Assembly: GCA_008711295.1 (NCBI GenBank)
Contig: VUYV01000156.1
Span: 137,720-201,719 of the forward strand
DNA length: 64,000 nucleotides
DNA from: Anarhynchus alexandrinus
Taxonomy: Eukaryota; Chordata; Aves; Charadriiformes; Charadriidae
Reading direction: 5' to 3'
Position numbers and translations under genes: made by a program. Below the pieces are notes generated by a model, which was not told the origin of the DNA, searched no databases, and was given only the letters and a program-made list of their open reading frames with translations. Positions 51,601-63,780 of this stretch are shown here, piece after piece (position 1 is the first letter of the stretch; every line of letters starts with the position of its first letter).

Positions 51601-54600
51601 GAAGATCTTTTGGGATCAGTATTCTCACAGTCCCTTTATAGTACCTGCTGACACAGGGAAGCTGCATCGCTGCTGCAGCTCACGAAATACCAATTATGGA
51701 TGATGCTAAAATGCAGTTTGTTTATTTGTTTTATTCACGGAACTGACAGTCTCTTTCTCAGTAAAGCTAATTAACACACATACCACATGGCTTGCACCGA
51801 CACTGGCTTGAAGATGTGCATCCTCCCTGCAGTGCTCACGCTGAAGCCGCTAACGGAGAGAGGGAAAAAATAACCAGTCAGAAACTGCTCTTCTCTGCAT
51901 CGCAAGCCGCACTCTACAAACAGCCACTGCAAGGCACTCACAAGGGGCACTCACAGCCAAAAAGAATCAGGGATGAGAATTTGCATCACTGACTTTCCAA
52001 CACCTTCCCAAATAAGAACGGCAAGCGGACACCCTTCCCGGCGTAGGCTGCCAGGAATGGGAGCTCCACCCCTCGAGTGGGATTTCAGGAACATTCACTG
52101 GGTATCGCCGAATCCACCGAGCAGTTTGAGGGCAGCGAGACAAAAAACGCACTGTCTGAATAAGAGGACTGCAGCCGCAAATCCAAAATTGGAACTTCAT
52201 TTGCAAGGTGATGGAGAATATCTCCTAGAGCAGCCCCCAGTAGGGAATGACATTCACATTTATCCTTTTAATGTGGTTTCTTACCCATCACCATCAAGAT
52301 GGATTTTAGTATCGCTCCACAGACGAAGAACCATTCCTATAGTGCAGCTTTTACTGGAAGAGAGATTGTTATAGAGGATGTTAAATATAGGCCACAAAGC
52401 GGTCACACCAATACCCTAAATTATTAATACTCTTTAATTTTTAAAATCCCCAAGTCTTGCTCTAGTAATTCCTAGTAATATCTTAGGCCATCAAACGCGT
52501 CCCACACAAGGAGACAGGCAGCTGAAGTCTAAAGCTCTACTCTGATATTAGCATGCTGATTGCTCCACTGGGCTGGAAAAACATCACAGCAGCAAGAGTC
52601 AAAATTACCGGTTCTTCCCTCTCTCGCCAGAACCTGCCAGAAAGCACCACAATATTTGCCCATCACCTTTCCTGCTTTTTTACCCTCAGAAGCTCAGTGC
52701 AAGGCAGTTTCCTAACCGGGCACAAAAGCAGATCGCAGTGATCGGCTGGAGAGATTCAGCTCGCTGAGGGGAGGCAGACAGCGAGCCTCGGCAGGTGGCA
52801 GAGCAGGAGCCTGCCCTTCCCAAAGAGCGCCCAAGGGGCCTTTCAAAGGATTCTGTGTGGGGTTTTCACTTCATCACTCCGGCTGGTCAAAAAGACAAGA
52901 AGGATTTTATGAGTTTACCTAACCCAAAAGAACACTTTTACTTCAGAGGTGCAATCTGGCAAGAAAACCCTATTATAATGGGAGCCAGTAACTTTCAGCT
53001 AGTAAATAATTAAGCTACTGAGATATTAAAGTTTTAAAGGAAATTGGGATGCATACAGCAACATCCAGTTAGCAAAGAACTCAGGTTTGGTTTTGTTCTT
53101 TTCCTTTCTTTTTTAAGTCTTCAGCCGCTTTCGACAGCGGATCAGAGGATTTGACAGGCCAGTTTGAACACACATATGGACACTGTGCACTTTACAGCTT
53201 TGCGAGAAAAAATGGTTTTTGTTAAACACATGTAAAAGGAATAAAACCCACAAAAGCGCCTGACTAGTCAAACTGTCAGCAGTCAGAACACTTACAGCTC
53301 AGCAGTGACATTTCAGCCCCAACACAGAGCCACGGAGTCCCTCAATAAAGTCGCTAATGCCAACTGGTGACTTTATGCATGAGACTTACCCTTAATTAAC
53401 AAAAACTTTGGCTTTCGGGGAGACAGTAACTGAAATTTCAGCTAATCTTGCAGTGGGGATGGATCTGTCATAACTTTTCCGTCTTTCCTCTTGTCTCCCA
53501 TCAACAGCCACCAGGAGCAAATTATTGCAAGGTTGTTTCAGATTTGCAGACGACATAGCAAACACTCACTGCTGTCGCACACTAAGTGTGCCACAAGGAA
53601 ATTAGGATTTCCTCCCTGTCACTAACAGCAGTAACTTAACAGCAGAGACAAGAGGCGGCCCCAAAGCCAATGACAATACTCTCATTAGGAAGGTACAGCT
53701 AGGAGTTTCCCTACGGGTCTCACTGCAGCGCAAAATCTCCCCTCTTCTACTTACAACAATGGAAACATCCACCACGGTTTTCCAAAAAGAAAACAAAAGT
53801 CACACTGGCTGCACCAGCACAACATGGCAGCCCGCTAAATCATCGGGGAACAGAAACAACAGTCTGGAAGCTCTGCCTTCTGACTCCAGCTCTGCCAAAC
53901 CAGCCCCGTCTCTCCAAGCCAACAGCTTTTCTGCCTTGCTTTACTCTCCTAGAACTGGAATAACGTGAGAGGGTCTGCGATAACAAAATATTTTATTTGC
54001 CTTTCAAAATATTATGTGCTCTTATCAGTCAGAGAGAAACAGCTCATTACTGACATGTTTGTTGGTTTTGGAGGTACTTTTGCAGTATTGTTTTTCGATG
54101 TTATTTGGCAACTAAGCTACCCCCCCAAAAACCAGCTCCGTTGCATCATACCAGCGACAGACTTGAAGTCTGGTGAACAGAATGAATTCCAGTTTTGCAA
54201 ATGTGTCTTCAAGCGCATTTTGTAGCGAGCGGAGAGCAAACTACCACAGATGAGGCAGAAGCCACAGCCCTACAGATGGATTACATGTGAACGCTTTGCC
54301 CACAACCGCCCAGAGATTCCAAGGAGACTGAAAGCCTTCTGGAACAAAAATCACTCTCTCACCCTCGTGACTGGTCAGAAAACTCAACACGTCCTCTCTC
54401 TTGCTAGAATTTGCAGATACATGTAAACCAACTGCTCGGGGACGGTTTGGTGTTGACAGGCTTTCCAGAGAAGCCAGCCTGCTCGATTCCCAAGCCCAGC
54501 CTCGCCTTAGACATACCTCTCCTTGCTGGAGAAATCCACACCCAGCAGAATATTCTCTTCTGTGTCCTGTCGTCCGCTGCTGTATACAACCACCATGTAC

Positions 54601-57360
54601 CGGACTCGGTCTGTCCACACACTTTCCAAACGGACAGCCTAGAAAAAGACCATCAAGCTCTACAAACTAGCTTTTGGATAATTATTACTTCCATTGCTGC
54701 CTATTTTTATTTTTTTTTAAGATGTAGTTGTGCCCAAAAGCTTTATTCAGCTGCAGTATGAAAGACACAGGGAGAGATGGTGCATCTTCCAGCAAGGCTA
54801 GTTGCCAGTTTGACTTGGCATCGGGTGGGGAGAAGATTAGCCTGGATTACCTGCCCCAGTCCCGAGAAATACTACAAAATGTAACCTGAAAATTTATTCT
54901 AAAGAGGTTCAACTAGAAAGTTGGTAAAAACATTGGTCATGTACTGAACTGAAAACAGAGGCAGGCTCAGAGGACTCCTACAATCACAAGCCTTCACTGA
55001 AATATGTTAATCACGCTGAAGGTGATAACTGACACAGACTTTTCCGCAGTGACTGTTATAACCTCTGCAGATTTCTTATAAAGAAAGCCCAGCCCCGTCT
55101 GGATGCAGTTTCAAGACTGACTTAAGAGTGTCTGCTAGCGTCAGCAAGCTCCCTTCTCTTCTCCCGTATTAAAGTTTGTCAGCTGATTGGAAAATTAAAC
55201 TTGACAAAACAAGCCCATTTTGGACAGATGGGTTTCCTGACCCCACTCATTACCTGGATGTAAGGACCAGGGCGAAAGGAGCGGACAGGAAAACACGGTA
55301 GGGCTGGCAGCCAGCACAGAGCTGAGCTGACTCTCAAACCTGGGATTTGACAATGCTTTTCATGAACCTTTACAGGTCTGTTTCGAACGCCTCCTACAGA
55401 AAGGAGATCAGGAAAATGCATCTTTTCATACCAGTTTGATCCTATCCTCACAGCGAAGGAGGTTGATCATCACCTGGAGGTGCTGAGGCAAATCACCTGC
55501 AGAGAGAGCAGAGAAACAATCAGAAAGGGTCTCTCACTTGCGGCACTAAGAATCAGCAGAGTCTTGACCTTTAATGAAATTGGATGTTTCTAAGTCAAAA
55601 AATACCATCTAAGGAAGGCCAATTAACTTTGCTGTCCCAGAGAGTACTGACAGAAGCGAGCTTCTTGGATGACTGTTATCTGGCTGCGTGAGAACTCAGC
55701 CTTACGATATTTGGAAGCTACCAAATCTATTGAGACCACCTGTGACTGGCACAAATGATGATACTCTCCCTGGTACAGCATCTTAGAGAAGACAGAAAGA
55801 GATGGGCACTGAGGACAGGGGAGGAAGAGGCAGGAGGATCAACTCTGATTATAAAGAAAAAAAAAAAGAGGAACTAAGGAGAAAAGAAAACCTTTGACGT
55901 GTGAAACACACATAGCGTTGCGGGATCAGCACCACTGGCCTGCTCACGCAACCAGTCCCTTCGGCTCTAGAGCGGTGGGTACATTTCTGTTTGGTAAAAG
56001 CAAGCAAAAGGAACAAGGAATCTACAAGAAAACAAAACAAGTTCACATCTAACAACTGGGTAATGCACTCATAACTTTCCATACAAGATAAAATTCCTTC
56101 CGTAGGATGTTTGCTGGGTATATGAAATTGCTGACAATTAAAGAAACCCAAAGCCAAGCTTGGCATTCAAACACCCTCTTTGTGCTTGGAGTGTTTACTA
56201 AGCAGCAGACACACAGTACCACACTGTGCCTTTCCCACATGCTCCTGCACTCAAAACGCCCCGATGATCTTATTTCTTCTTTCCCGGTAATTACTTATTC
56301 CAAAACTGTCAAAGACAGAAGGCATAAAACCACTTGGTGAGTACAACGCGCTTTCCTGAAGCCCCTATCTGCTTATCAGTCCTTACGTACGTTCACCATA
56401 CAACTCCCTACCATTTCTTCCCACCAGTTTGGCACACTGGAGGGGACTGGGGGAGGAAGGACAGTCTGTTCTTAAACCATGATAAACTCTTACAGGCTAG
56501 ACTGTGATGAGTTAACTGAAAAAGGGATTTTCCTGAAACCAGGAAAGGGGATATAAGGAGCTAAGAAACGCATGTCTATGCAGACACACAAATCCTGCTA
56601 AGACATTCCTCACTCTTCGTGGCAGCATCAAACCAACCCAGCAACAGGTAGTTTCAAAAGAACAAATGCTATCAGCTGGCACCAAAAGTCCCAAGCTTCA
56701 GATTATAGAAGGCTGGGAGAGCACCCGGAGAAATGCCCCTGCCGTGCCGAATTGGGACCTCGATAACTCCAGCAGAGGTGCTGGAGCCCAGTGACTCAGC
56801 CCATCCAGTTTTCCTCCCCACAGGCCAAAGGGAAGGCAAAGATCAAATCACTGAAGCAGAAACAAGTGACATTTCTTCATCCGTGGCTGTGGAAAACAGG
56901 GATACACGTTCAGCACAGACCCTCTGGCTCAGCAGGCTTCCCTGGCTAAAGAATGCCCTGGTGAATGCCATTAATGCCTGCAGAGAATAAATTTCTACTT
57001 CAGGTAGAGTTCCGAGACAACGACAAAGGACTGAAAAAGGACTTAAGGACTTAAACAAAGACTGAAAAACCATACGTTCCCATTCAAATCAAGTGGGCTG
57101 AAAACCCGGTTTTACTCCGCAGGTTGCACAAGGCCCACTATGACAATTCGAGAAGTCATCCACCCGCCCACGCGGGGTATCAGCCTCTCCGCGTGGACGG
57201 GACGAGCAGCAAAGCAAGAGGGAAAAGGCATTTCAACAGGCGATTCAATCCACTACCTGCATGTTTGTGAGGATGCTGGAGACTTCGCTGGCCCTGGGAG
57301 CTGTTTCCTTGTTGTAAGAAAAGGGCTGCGCCTTTCACCATGAAAAAGCTCTCGCTTAGG
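41423..57360 (-). CDS. SSH1: SSH1, slingshot protein phosphatase 1 (13 exons, N-terminus missing)
   Basis: SSH1 dephosphorylates the inhibitory Ser3 of cofilin/ADF, and also LIMK1, and so promotes actin turnover; it binds and is activated by F-actin. Thirteen exons join without a frame error into 1047 residues plus TGA: 57360-57257, 55496-55432, 54638-54517, 52353-52285, 51849-51784, 50480-50286, 50045-49952, 48639-48511, 47335-47289, 45778-45632, 44934-44734, 43799-43169 and 42697-41423. In order they encode the slingshot N-terminal domain, a DEK-C-like B domain, the dual-specificity phosphatase domain with the HCKMGVSR signature, and a Ser-rich tail with RSNSLAKLG, matching the human 14-3-3 site. 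The paralogue choice (SSH1, not SSH2 or SSH3) rests on near-identity to human SSH1 throughout, including the tail. Human SSH1 has about 37 further N-terminal residues in two exons that I could not find; they probably lie beyond 57.4 kb or outside the window. The gene looks intact and functional. Confidence 0.97.
43169..43799 (-). CDS. SSH1: SSH1 exon just after the phosphatase domain
   Basis: 631 bases with acceptor CCCCCAG and donor GAG|GTGCGT. It opens SKQRHNKLWKQQAE and ends NNNNSKRSCPEDFE. The middle is acidic and poorly conserved relative to human, as expected for the linker. Confidence 0.96.
44734..44934 (-). CDS. SSH1: SSH1 catalytic exon with the Cys-X5-Arg signature
   Basis: 201 bases with acceptor TCTGCAG and donor GAG|GTAAGG. 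It encodes KCLVHCKMGVSRSAS. The nucleophilic cysteine codon is 44906-44904 and the phosphate-binding arginine codon 44888-44886, so the enzyme should be active. It continues through the helix EKAYNYVKQKRS to EYEGILDA. Confidence 0.98.
45632..45778 (-). CDS. SSH1: SSH1 exon, phosphatase core with general-acid loop
   Basis: 147 bases with acceptor CCACAG and donor CCAA|GTAAGC. It encodes IDYILNVTREIDNFF and NIRVYDEETTDLL, which supply the substrate-pocket and acid-loop regions of the dual-specificity fold. Confidence 0.97.
45883..46037 (+). mobile_element. CR1 LINE, short 3' end
   Basis: About 155 bases in sense orientation, from TCCATCCCTGGAGGTGTTCA to the canonical terminus CCATTCTATGATTCTATGAT. 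Lies in an SSH1 intron, opposite to the gene. Confidence 0.92.
47289..47335 (-). CDS. SSH1: SSH1 47-base exon, start of the phosphatase domain
   Basis: Acceptor TTGCAG and donor GGG|GTGAGT. The peptide GSEWNASNLEELQGSG is unchanged from human over its 16 residues. Too short to be found from open frames alone; located by splice sites and homology. Confidence 0.96.
48511..48639 (-). CDS. SSH1: SSH1 exon, DEK-C-like B domain
   Basis: 129 bases, 43 codons, phase 0 to 0, acceptor CTGCAG and donor CTG|GTAAGC. Encodes IRNELEKHMNCNLKEFKEF, EMLLILGQMDKPS and the start of the phosphatase fold (FDHLYL). The B domain contributes to substrate recognition and F-actin activation in slingshot enzymes. Confidence 0.97.
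49952..50045 (-). CDS. SSH1: SSH1 exon encoding the ERTERLIKAKLRSIM segment
   Basis: 94 bases with acceptor TTTTAG and donor GAG|GTAAAT. First half of the conserved region before the phosphatase domain (LIKAKLRSIMMSKDLENVTS). It joins the previous exon across a split lysine codon. Confidence 0.97.
50286..50480 (-). CDS. SSH1: SSH1 exon, late slingshot N-terminal domain
   Basis: 195 bases with acceptor TTGCAG. Encodes SALQVLHKACEVARR, YNYFPGGMALVWATYYES and CINEWNAMQDLESTRPDSP. The donor is the weak AA|GTCAGT; it is required because only this site restores VDKP across the junction. Confidence 0.96.
51784..51849 (-). CDS. SSH1: SSH1 66-base exon
   Basis: Acceptor CGTTAG and donor TG|GTATGT. 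Encodes GFSVSTAGRMHIFKPVSVQ and AM, splitting a tryptophan codon at the donor. Identical to human over nearly its full length. Confidence 0.95.
52285..52353 (-). CDS. SSH1: SSH1 69-base exon
   Basis: Acceptor TTCCAG and donor GG|GTAAGA. Encodes KSCTIGMVLRLWSDTKIHLD and the glycine-rich turn that follows; part of the slingshot N-terminal domain. Confidence 0.95.
54517..54638 (-). CDS. SSH1: SSH1 122-base exon
   Basis: Acceptor TTCTAG and donor GAG|GTATGT. Encodes AVRLESVWTDRVRYMVVVYS and the ENILLGVDFSSKE segment of the N-terminal domain. It differs from human at two residues around VWTD, both conservative. Confidence 0.96.
55432..55496 (-). CDS. SSH1: SSH1 65-base exon
   Basis: Acceptor CTGCAG and donor CTG|GTATGA. 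Encodes DLPQHLQVMINLLRCEDRIK, matching human exactly. Confidence 0.95.
57257..57360 (-). CDS. SSH1: SSH1 104-base exon, most N-terminal one found
   Basis: Acceptor TTTCCAG and donor GCAG|GTAGTG. Encodes LSESFFMVKGAALFLQQGN and QRSLQHPHKHAG, the start of the slingshot N-terminal domain. The first base completes a serine codon begun in the preceding exon, so translation starts further upstream. Confidence 0.96.
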
Positions 57361-60300
57361 CTGGAAAACAAACGACAGAGGAAGTCAACTGAAAGGAAAT
57401 AGCAGCAAAATACATGCTCAGGTCTGTACGCCTCGGGGAGGAAGGGCTTCTCCTCACTAAAACATAGTAGGATTTTGCCACAAGAAGCTGTTCCCAAAAT
57501 TCGATCCTGCCACTTGCACGGCACGGCTCCAGGATTAATCATGTGTCATTTTCCACCAACGTTTTATTAATTGGCCATTGCAGGAGATACTTGCCTGAGC
57601 TGTCATGGGCTGGAAATGACTTTATCATTTGATTATCAAATTCTGCAACTTAAAAACAGCAGAGGGTAAGACTTTTTACAGGCTCAGACCTGTCAAATGA
57701 CTTCAGATCGGGTTCCGAGTCAATCAGTTCCTACTAATTTCAGTTCTTGAGACTTCTTTGGAATGCAAAAACAAGAACATGCAACCATAAATTGTCTGTA
57801 GATTTAAAGAGGAAGGGAGGGCAGATGAAACCTGCACATCACAAGAGAAAGGAAACTGCACTGAAACCTCAGGGGAAGCAGCGACCGACACAATAGCAAA
57901 GATTTCGCTTTGCTCTGGCTCGATACCACCGTCCTGGAAAGCACGACTGATAAGAAGGCAGGGCGCTGGACGTGCAAATACATAGCGATATTTCCACAGA
58001 GCCAAATGACACACAGGCCCCAGAACAAAACTAAAGAGAAGGCTGAACAAAATCAGCAGTTGCAGCAAGCACCAGCACAAGGCTAATTACATAGTACCAT
58101 AATGCACTCGCGAGCGTTTTAGAAATAGACTTGGACGTAAGGGGTGAAGTTAGCATTTCCCACAAGGCTGAAAATCAACATCTACTAAGCTACCTTTTAG
58201 TTGCCACAGTAACTGCTTACACTGCATTTCTTACACCGCTCAAAACATCACAAGAGACATTCCTTGTTACAAAGCCCAATTTTCTGCCGCTCTACACTTC
58301 CAAACATAGATCATCATTAATTACTGTCTGCTATCTACTAAATATAAACGCTCCATTACAAGCCTGTGCTACATGGGAGTTACTTATGCTACAGAAAATG
58401 ATCCCACAGGAGTTACTACTCCCAGCACTCGTCTGTTCTGTACTTCATCTGGGGTCTTTGCCTTCGGGCAGAAGTGAGCGCTAATGCTCCACTCTACCTC
58501 AGTTATTTTTGTGAAGACAGACATGAATTGCGCGTCTTTTCAGCTTCTGGTGCAAGTTCAGCTTCTCCCTTCTCTGAGAACACAGCCAGGCAAAGCTTCC
58601 ACGTTTTCTCAACTGAATCTTCAAGGTGCAAAATTCCCAGAAAAATCCGGATCAGGTTTAAATTTGAGATTTCAGCCGCTTTTCAAAAGCGAACTAAAAT
58701 TTTCGCCTAAGTTGCCGGCTCCACGAGTCATATATCAGATCAATAAAGTGCCAGCAGGACAACTGCACTCTAATTAAAAACAAGCTTTTCTCCATTTACA
58801 CTCCCACAGTATTCCAGCACTCACCACTCACTCCGCTAGCAAGTTGTGTCTGAACACGAGTCGTGCAGAGTTTGCCTGGGATCCGAAACACCGGCTCTGC
58901 TCTGCCTGGCACACACGCCAACGGCAAGAATTTCTGCAAATGGGGATTTGGTTCATTCCAGAAGCGAGCCAGGAAGAGTCTTGTTTCCTTCTCACCCCAG
59001 ATCTCACAGGAAAGCGTTAAAAAAGGCCAGAAGTTACACAAAAGCAGTGACACCAACACAATGTATAGGATATTCAGCTAGATACCAGCTGCACACACGC
59101 ACATCTGGTTTTTTCAGCAAGAGGAAGGGAATGGTTAGATAACACACGAGGAGATAATTCACAGTATCCCCGTCCCAAGAATTTTGGGAAATATGTCTTT
59201 GGAAAACTGAAAAAAATGTCCCAAAAGATATTCTTTTATCCCTAATAAAGTACAGACTGGGATTTCTACAGCAGGAAAAACCTTGGAAGAGACAAAGCTC
59301 CTTCCCAAAAGCATCGGTAACTCCTGCTGAAGGTTTATCTCGCCTGATGCTCTCCTCTCTTGCAGTCAGGAAATCTTTTGCAATAAAGCAGAATATTCCC
59401 AGTTGCAGGCAAATGAGAAAGCTGCACTGTGGGAGCACGAAAGCCATTGCAGGGTAAGGAGAACCCACATGGCAAAATTTTTGTCACCCTGTATTCGTCT
59501 GCACGGAAATGAACCGGAAAGCAAACCCAAACAAGCAGTTGAGAGCAAGATTTCTTTTTTTAATTTAAATGTTTGTTCCCTAAACTGCACACTAACCATA
59601 CGAAGTGCAGCTTGCCACCGGTCAGACTGCCCGCACCTCCCCAACACCACCCGCGCCCCCCGATTTCCACAGAAGCTCCCGTTCCCATACGACCAGCGCG
59701 GTGCTGTACAGAGGTGACACGTCCAAGCGCCTCCCCGCAAAAAACTCCTATTTTACACCGTACTGAAGCAGCAACATTACCCGACACCGTCCCTTATCTC
59801 CGCTCTAGGAACACTCTTTGCTCTCAGCCACTTCACACAAGTGCTCTAAAAGACAACTAACAAAATAAAAGTGAGAAAAAAGCAAGGCATGATACTCCAA
59901 CCCGGTTTTAAAAACCCCTTTTAAATCCTGCAGTTCCAGTAAAAAACTAAAACTCCAGCCGTTTTAAAAAAAAATCTCCCAAAGAACAGAAAAATCCTAT
60001 CATTAAAGAACATCCCCAACTTTTGACCCCCGGCAGCAGTGATAAACGCCCTAGTAAGCAGCATTTGTTAGCAGCATAAAAACGAGTGGCTTATACATAC
60101 TAATTTGGACTGGTTTTCTTTGAACAGCAGAAGCATTGTGCTGGCCCAAGAGTCAGACAGAAGTCAGTAAATTCGAAAAGATTCATAACTAGCTGTAAAA
60201 CTCACATCCTTTTGCTTCTAAACCCATAAAAAAAAGAAAAGAAAAGAAGGAAAAGAAAAAGGTCGACCGTATATTCTGTGCGGAGCAGAGAAATCGCGTC

Positions 60301-62130
60301 TGTTGATGCTACCCAGGAACTGGATGACTTTTACAGAACACTCTGTCTTCCACTGATATCCTGGCTTGAAAAAGCACTTGTCCTAACATATCCTGATGAA
60401 AGAAGGCCATTCAAGAGGGGAAAAAACCAGCTGAGGCTCGTCTAATCATTTCCCTCCTCCAGACTTGTTTGTTTGTTTGCTTCCTCCCGCATGCTCCGAA
60501 GGCAACGCAGCGCCCATCAGCAACCGCAAAGCGGAGCAGCCCAGCGCCGTCGAAGGTCCGTATTCCCTGGGACAGGACTAGATAAAAAGCATCGTATCGA
60601 CGAACGCCTGTTTGTTTCTTTACAATTAAAACACTGCATGCCGCCACTGTAACATAGCTATGACAAAGGCATTAGCTGTCAAATTAAAATACTTCTTCGC
60701 TTACTGTACAGCTCCCACGGTTTGATTTGTTCTTTTTCAGAGCGACTCGTGAGTTACTGAGCTCCTACTGAACAAGAAAGTCTTTCAGGTGGCTCGGCAT
60801 TTATTTGTTAGCGGCTGGCTATAATCAAATTCACTGAAGACTTGTTTCTTACAGACCCCTGACTAATTCCTTCTCTGGGCATAAACCATAACCACCCGCT
60901 CGCCTTTCACCAGTACCGCCGGCCTGACCAGGGGGAGAAGCAGCTTTCTGTTCAATTTTCACCCGGCCTGACTGGCACGCACAACAGAAACCACCCGTTC
61001 CCTGGACGCCCTTCCAGGAATCCTGACCAGCACAGATACTTCACAGGAGTCACTTCAGGCTCTCAAATAAATGCAAAGCCCACCAGTGTTGTCATAGCCC
61101 AGGTCCCTGGTGCTCCAGCACAGCTGCAGACCAGTCCTCCTTCCTCTCCATAACCTCCGCTTACCAAACTAACGGCGTTAACCCCCTATGGGAGGTAAAA
61201 ACCTCTGCTTACAAGCATCTGGGAAGTGCCAAGAGTGTCAGCAGGAGGGTACAGAGTGCTTTGCTGTCTGTAAAGCAGAAGCCCTTCTGGGACGGCACCC
61301 AGGGGCTGGCGAGGAGAGGGGGCTTAGTGGCCACAGGACCGCTGGGAGTGGGCTCCAGCGTCTCTGGCTTCACCGCCCCTTGCTCCATCCGTTGGCTCCG
61401 CGCTGCTCAACTTGAAAAGGAAATATTTCTTCCCCTTTGGGAAAGCTCCAGAAGAGCATGGCTGCAACACACATCAATTACGTTTCAAGTTGTTTAAGAA
61501 CACAATAGGCAGCGCCTTTTAATCATTACAAAATGCCGCCCCCCCGGCTCCACAAATGCCAACGAGCACTCTGTTAAAAATACTGGGTTTCGGAACAAGA
61601 GACAGAGCTGCTCGCGTTACTGGACAGACAGACAGACAGAGCTGGGAGCCAGCTGCCGGTCACAGAAAGATTTTCCCTACGCAGTTTGCTTTGCCGTCGT
61701 GGCTCAGGCTGTGGTGTGTCCCAGGAAGAAACCTTGCATGCCTCAGGTATTCCAGTGCCCTCTTTTAATGGGAAGTCTCACCTAAGACGTAATCATCTTG
61801 CACGATACAAGAAAACACTTTATTAATGTATCTTATAGCTACATAACTCACCTCAAAATAAATACCCATACACAAAAGTCAGTAGAGAGAAAACCACTTT
61901 CCCTGGGAAGACACAGCCAAGCCTAAGGTTGATTCAGCAGTCTCTTGCTAGTCTAAGAATTAAAAAATACTATCTAGCTAAAAGAGGCAGAACACAGAAA
62001 CATCTGCATTTGCATCCGGCCGGGCATCCCTGCTGCTCCCAGAGCTGCCGCAGGATCACTCAGTGCACGGGATGCCCAAGGAGCCCGGCTCATCTCCACA
62101 CCTGCAACGACCCTTGGTATTTCTGGAGCT

Positions 62131-62456
62131 GGAATCACAGAATCATACAATGGTTTAGGTTGGAAGGGACCTTGAAGATCATCCAGTCCCACCCCCTGCC
62201 CTGGGCAGGGACACCTCCCACCAGCCCAGGTTGCTCCAAGCCCCGTCCAACCTGGCCTTGAACACCTCCAGGGATGGGGCTGCCACAGCTTCTTGGGGCA
62301 ACCTGCGCCAGGGGCTCACCACCCTCACAGGGAAGAATTTCTTCCTAATATCTCATCTAAATCTTCCTTCTTCCAGTTTGAAGCCATTCCCCCTCATCCT
62401 ATCACTCCATGCCCTTGTAAAAAGTCCTTTCCCAGCTCTCCTGTAGGCCCCCTTTA
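62131..62456 (-). mobile_element. CR1 LINE, 3' end, 5'-truncated
   Basis: Inverted terminus AATCACAGAATCATACAATG, then the conserved 3' region to CTGTAGGCCCCCTTTA. Same orientation as SSH1, with the same general layout as the 6.1-kb and 32.7-kb copies. Confidence 0.93.
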
Positions 62457-63562
62457 ATCAACTTGTTATCTTTGTGTTTCCTGCTGATCACAACCGAGAA
62501 GCCCATTTAGTGCAAGTTCAGATCTGCTTGCTTACAGCTCTACTCTTAGAGCATATTTTAGTGCTGAGTTCACGTCGTGAACAAGAGCAGACTTCCACTC
62601 CGCCTGGCTTGGCTTTGCATTTTCCTCGGGGATACGGACAGCCCCGCGCTCCGGCCAGGGGCAGGTCCGAGGGCAGGGAGCTCCGAGATCAGAGCGGGGA
62701 TCTGCTCCTCACACACCCGGGCACAGGCTGTCCTCGGGAGCAGCCCAGCACCACCAGATGACCGAAGCACATGCACCCGATGGGTCTCAGTTTGCTTCCA
62801 CCAACATCTGGAGCTCACCTCTGCCTGGACATTACACTGCAGTTATATCCTCTTCTCCCAAAGATATAATATTCCAGATGACCTTTCAAGATATTTGCTC
62901 TCATCCAAAGCTTTTTCTGTTTCTATTTAACCTTTCATCTTGAGCAACCCCCACATTGTTGACCTGTCGTGCGCTTGCGCAGCTCGGGTTCGGAGCTCCA
63001 CGTCCCAGAAAAGCTCTGCAACGAAGCCTTCCCCAGGCACAGGGCCACCACCATGCTCTCCGGGCACTAAATCTCTGTCAAATTAAGGTCCTTAATTTCC
63101 TCCTCATTAATGGAACAAAACGTACGTGTGGCGCAGGGGCAGAGAAGGTCATCTATCCATCAGGGCTGAGCCAGAGCACTCGGGGGACAATGATGGCCTC
63201 TGGGCTCATCTGACAGCAGACCGCAGCGTCGGAGCAGGAACACCCCCGCATCCCAGCATCCATCATCGCCGCGGTTAGGAGCGGACACGCTTGTCCTGCC
63301 CTTCCTACCCACTGCACGCAGACCTCTCCCCATCCCCTCCTGCAACCAGGTCTGTTTTTTAGGCAAAAAAAAGAAAATAAAAAAAAGCAGCAATATTCGC
63401 TTCTCTCAAAGTTGGTCACACTTTTACAGAGGCATGGAAATGGTAGTGCCTCCTGGTTCCTTGGGTTTTACAGCATCTTCTGCTCAAAACATTTACAAAC
63501 TGATAAGGTGAGGAAAAAATGGGCCTCCCAAGCTCCACAAAATCAAACACGCTTCCCTTTTC

Positions 63563-63780
63563 ACAGAATCACAGACTCTCCTAGATTGGAAAAGATCTGT
63601 AAGACCATCTAGTCCAATCATCAACCTAACACTGCCAAGCCCACCGCTAAACCATGCTCCTGAGCGCTGTACCTACACGACCCTTAAATCCCTCCAGGGA
63701 TGGGGACTCCACCACTGCGCTGGGTAACGCGTTCCAGTGCCTGATGACCCTTTCAGTAAAGAAATTGCCCCTTTGATAAG
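63563..63780 (-). mobile_element. CR1-type LINE fragment of a second, older subfamily
   Basis: It begins CACAGAATCACAGACT and runs through CATCTAGTCCAATCATCAAC, TAAATCCCTCCAGGGATGG and TTTCAGTAAAGAAATT. It shares the CR1 3' architecture but is clearly diverged from the other copies here. Confidence 0.85.

Larger units (their letters stand above)
42698..57256 (-). other. SSH1: SSH1 introns between the identified exons
   Basis: Twelve introns from 370 bases to about 1.95 kb, all GT-AG. None contains another recognisable gene. Noted contents are a CR1 tail at 45.88 kb, an (AATAAT)-type run near 45376-45390 and a pyrimidine-rich tract near 50925-50965. The remainder is unique sequence in which I see nothing further. 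Confidence 0.8.

Noticed and set aside
58540..58600. Minus-strand REKLNL-like codons considered as the missing small SSH1 exon
   Set aside because: No GT donor follows at the position needed to link to the acceptor at 57361, and the flanking residues do not match.
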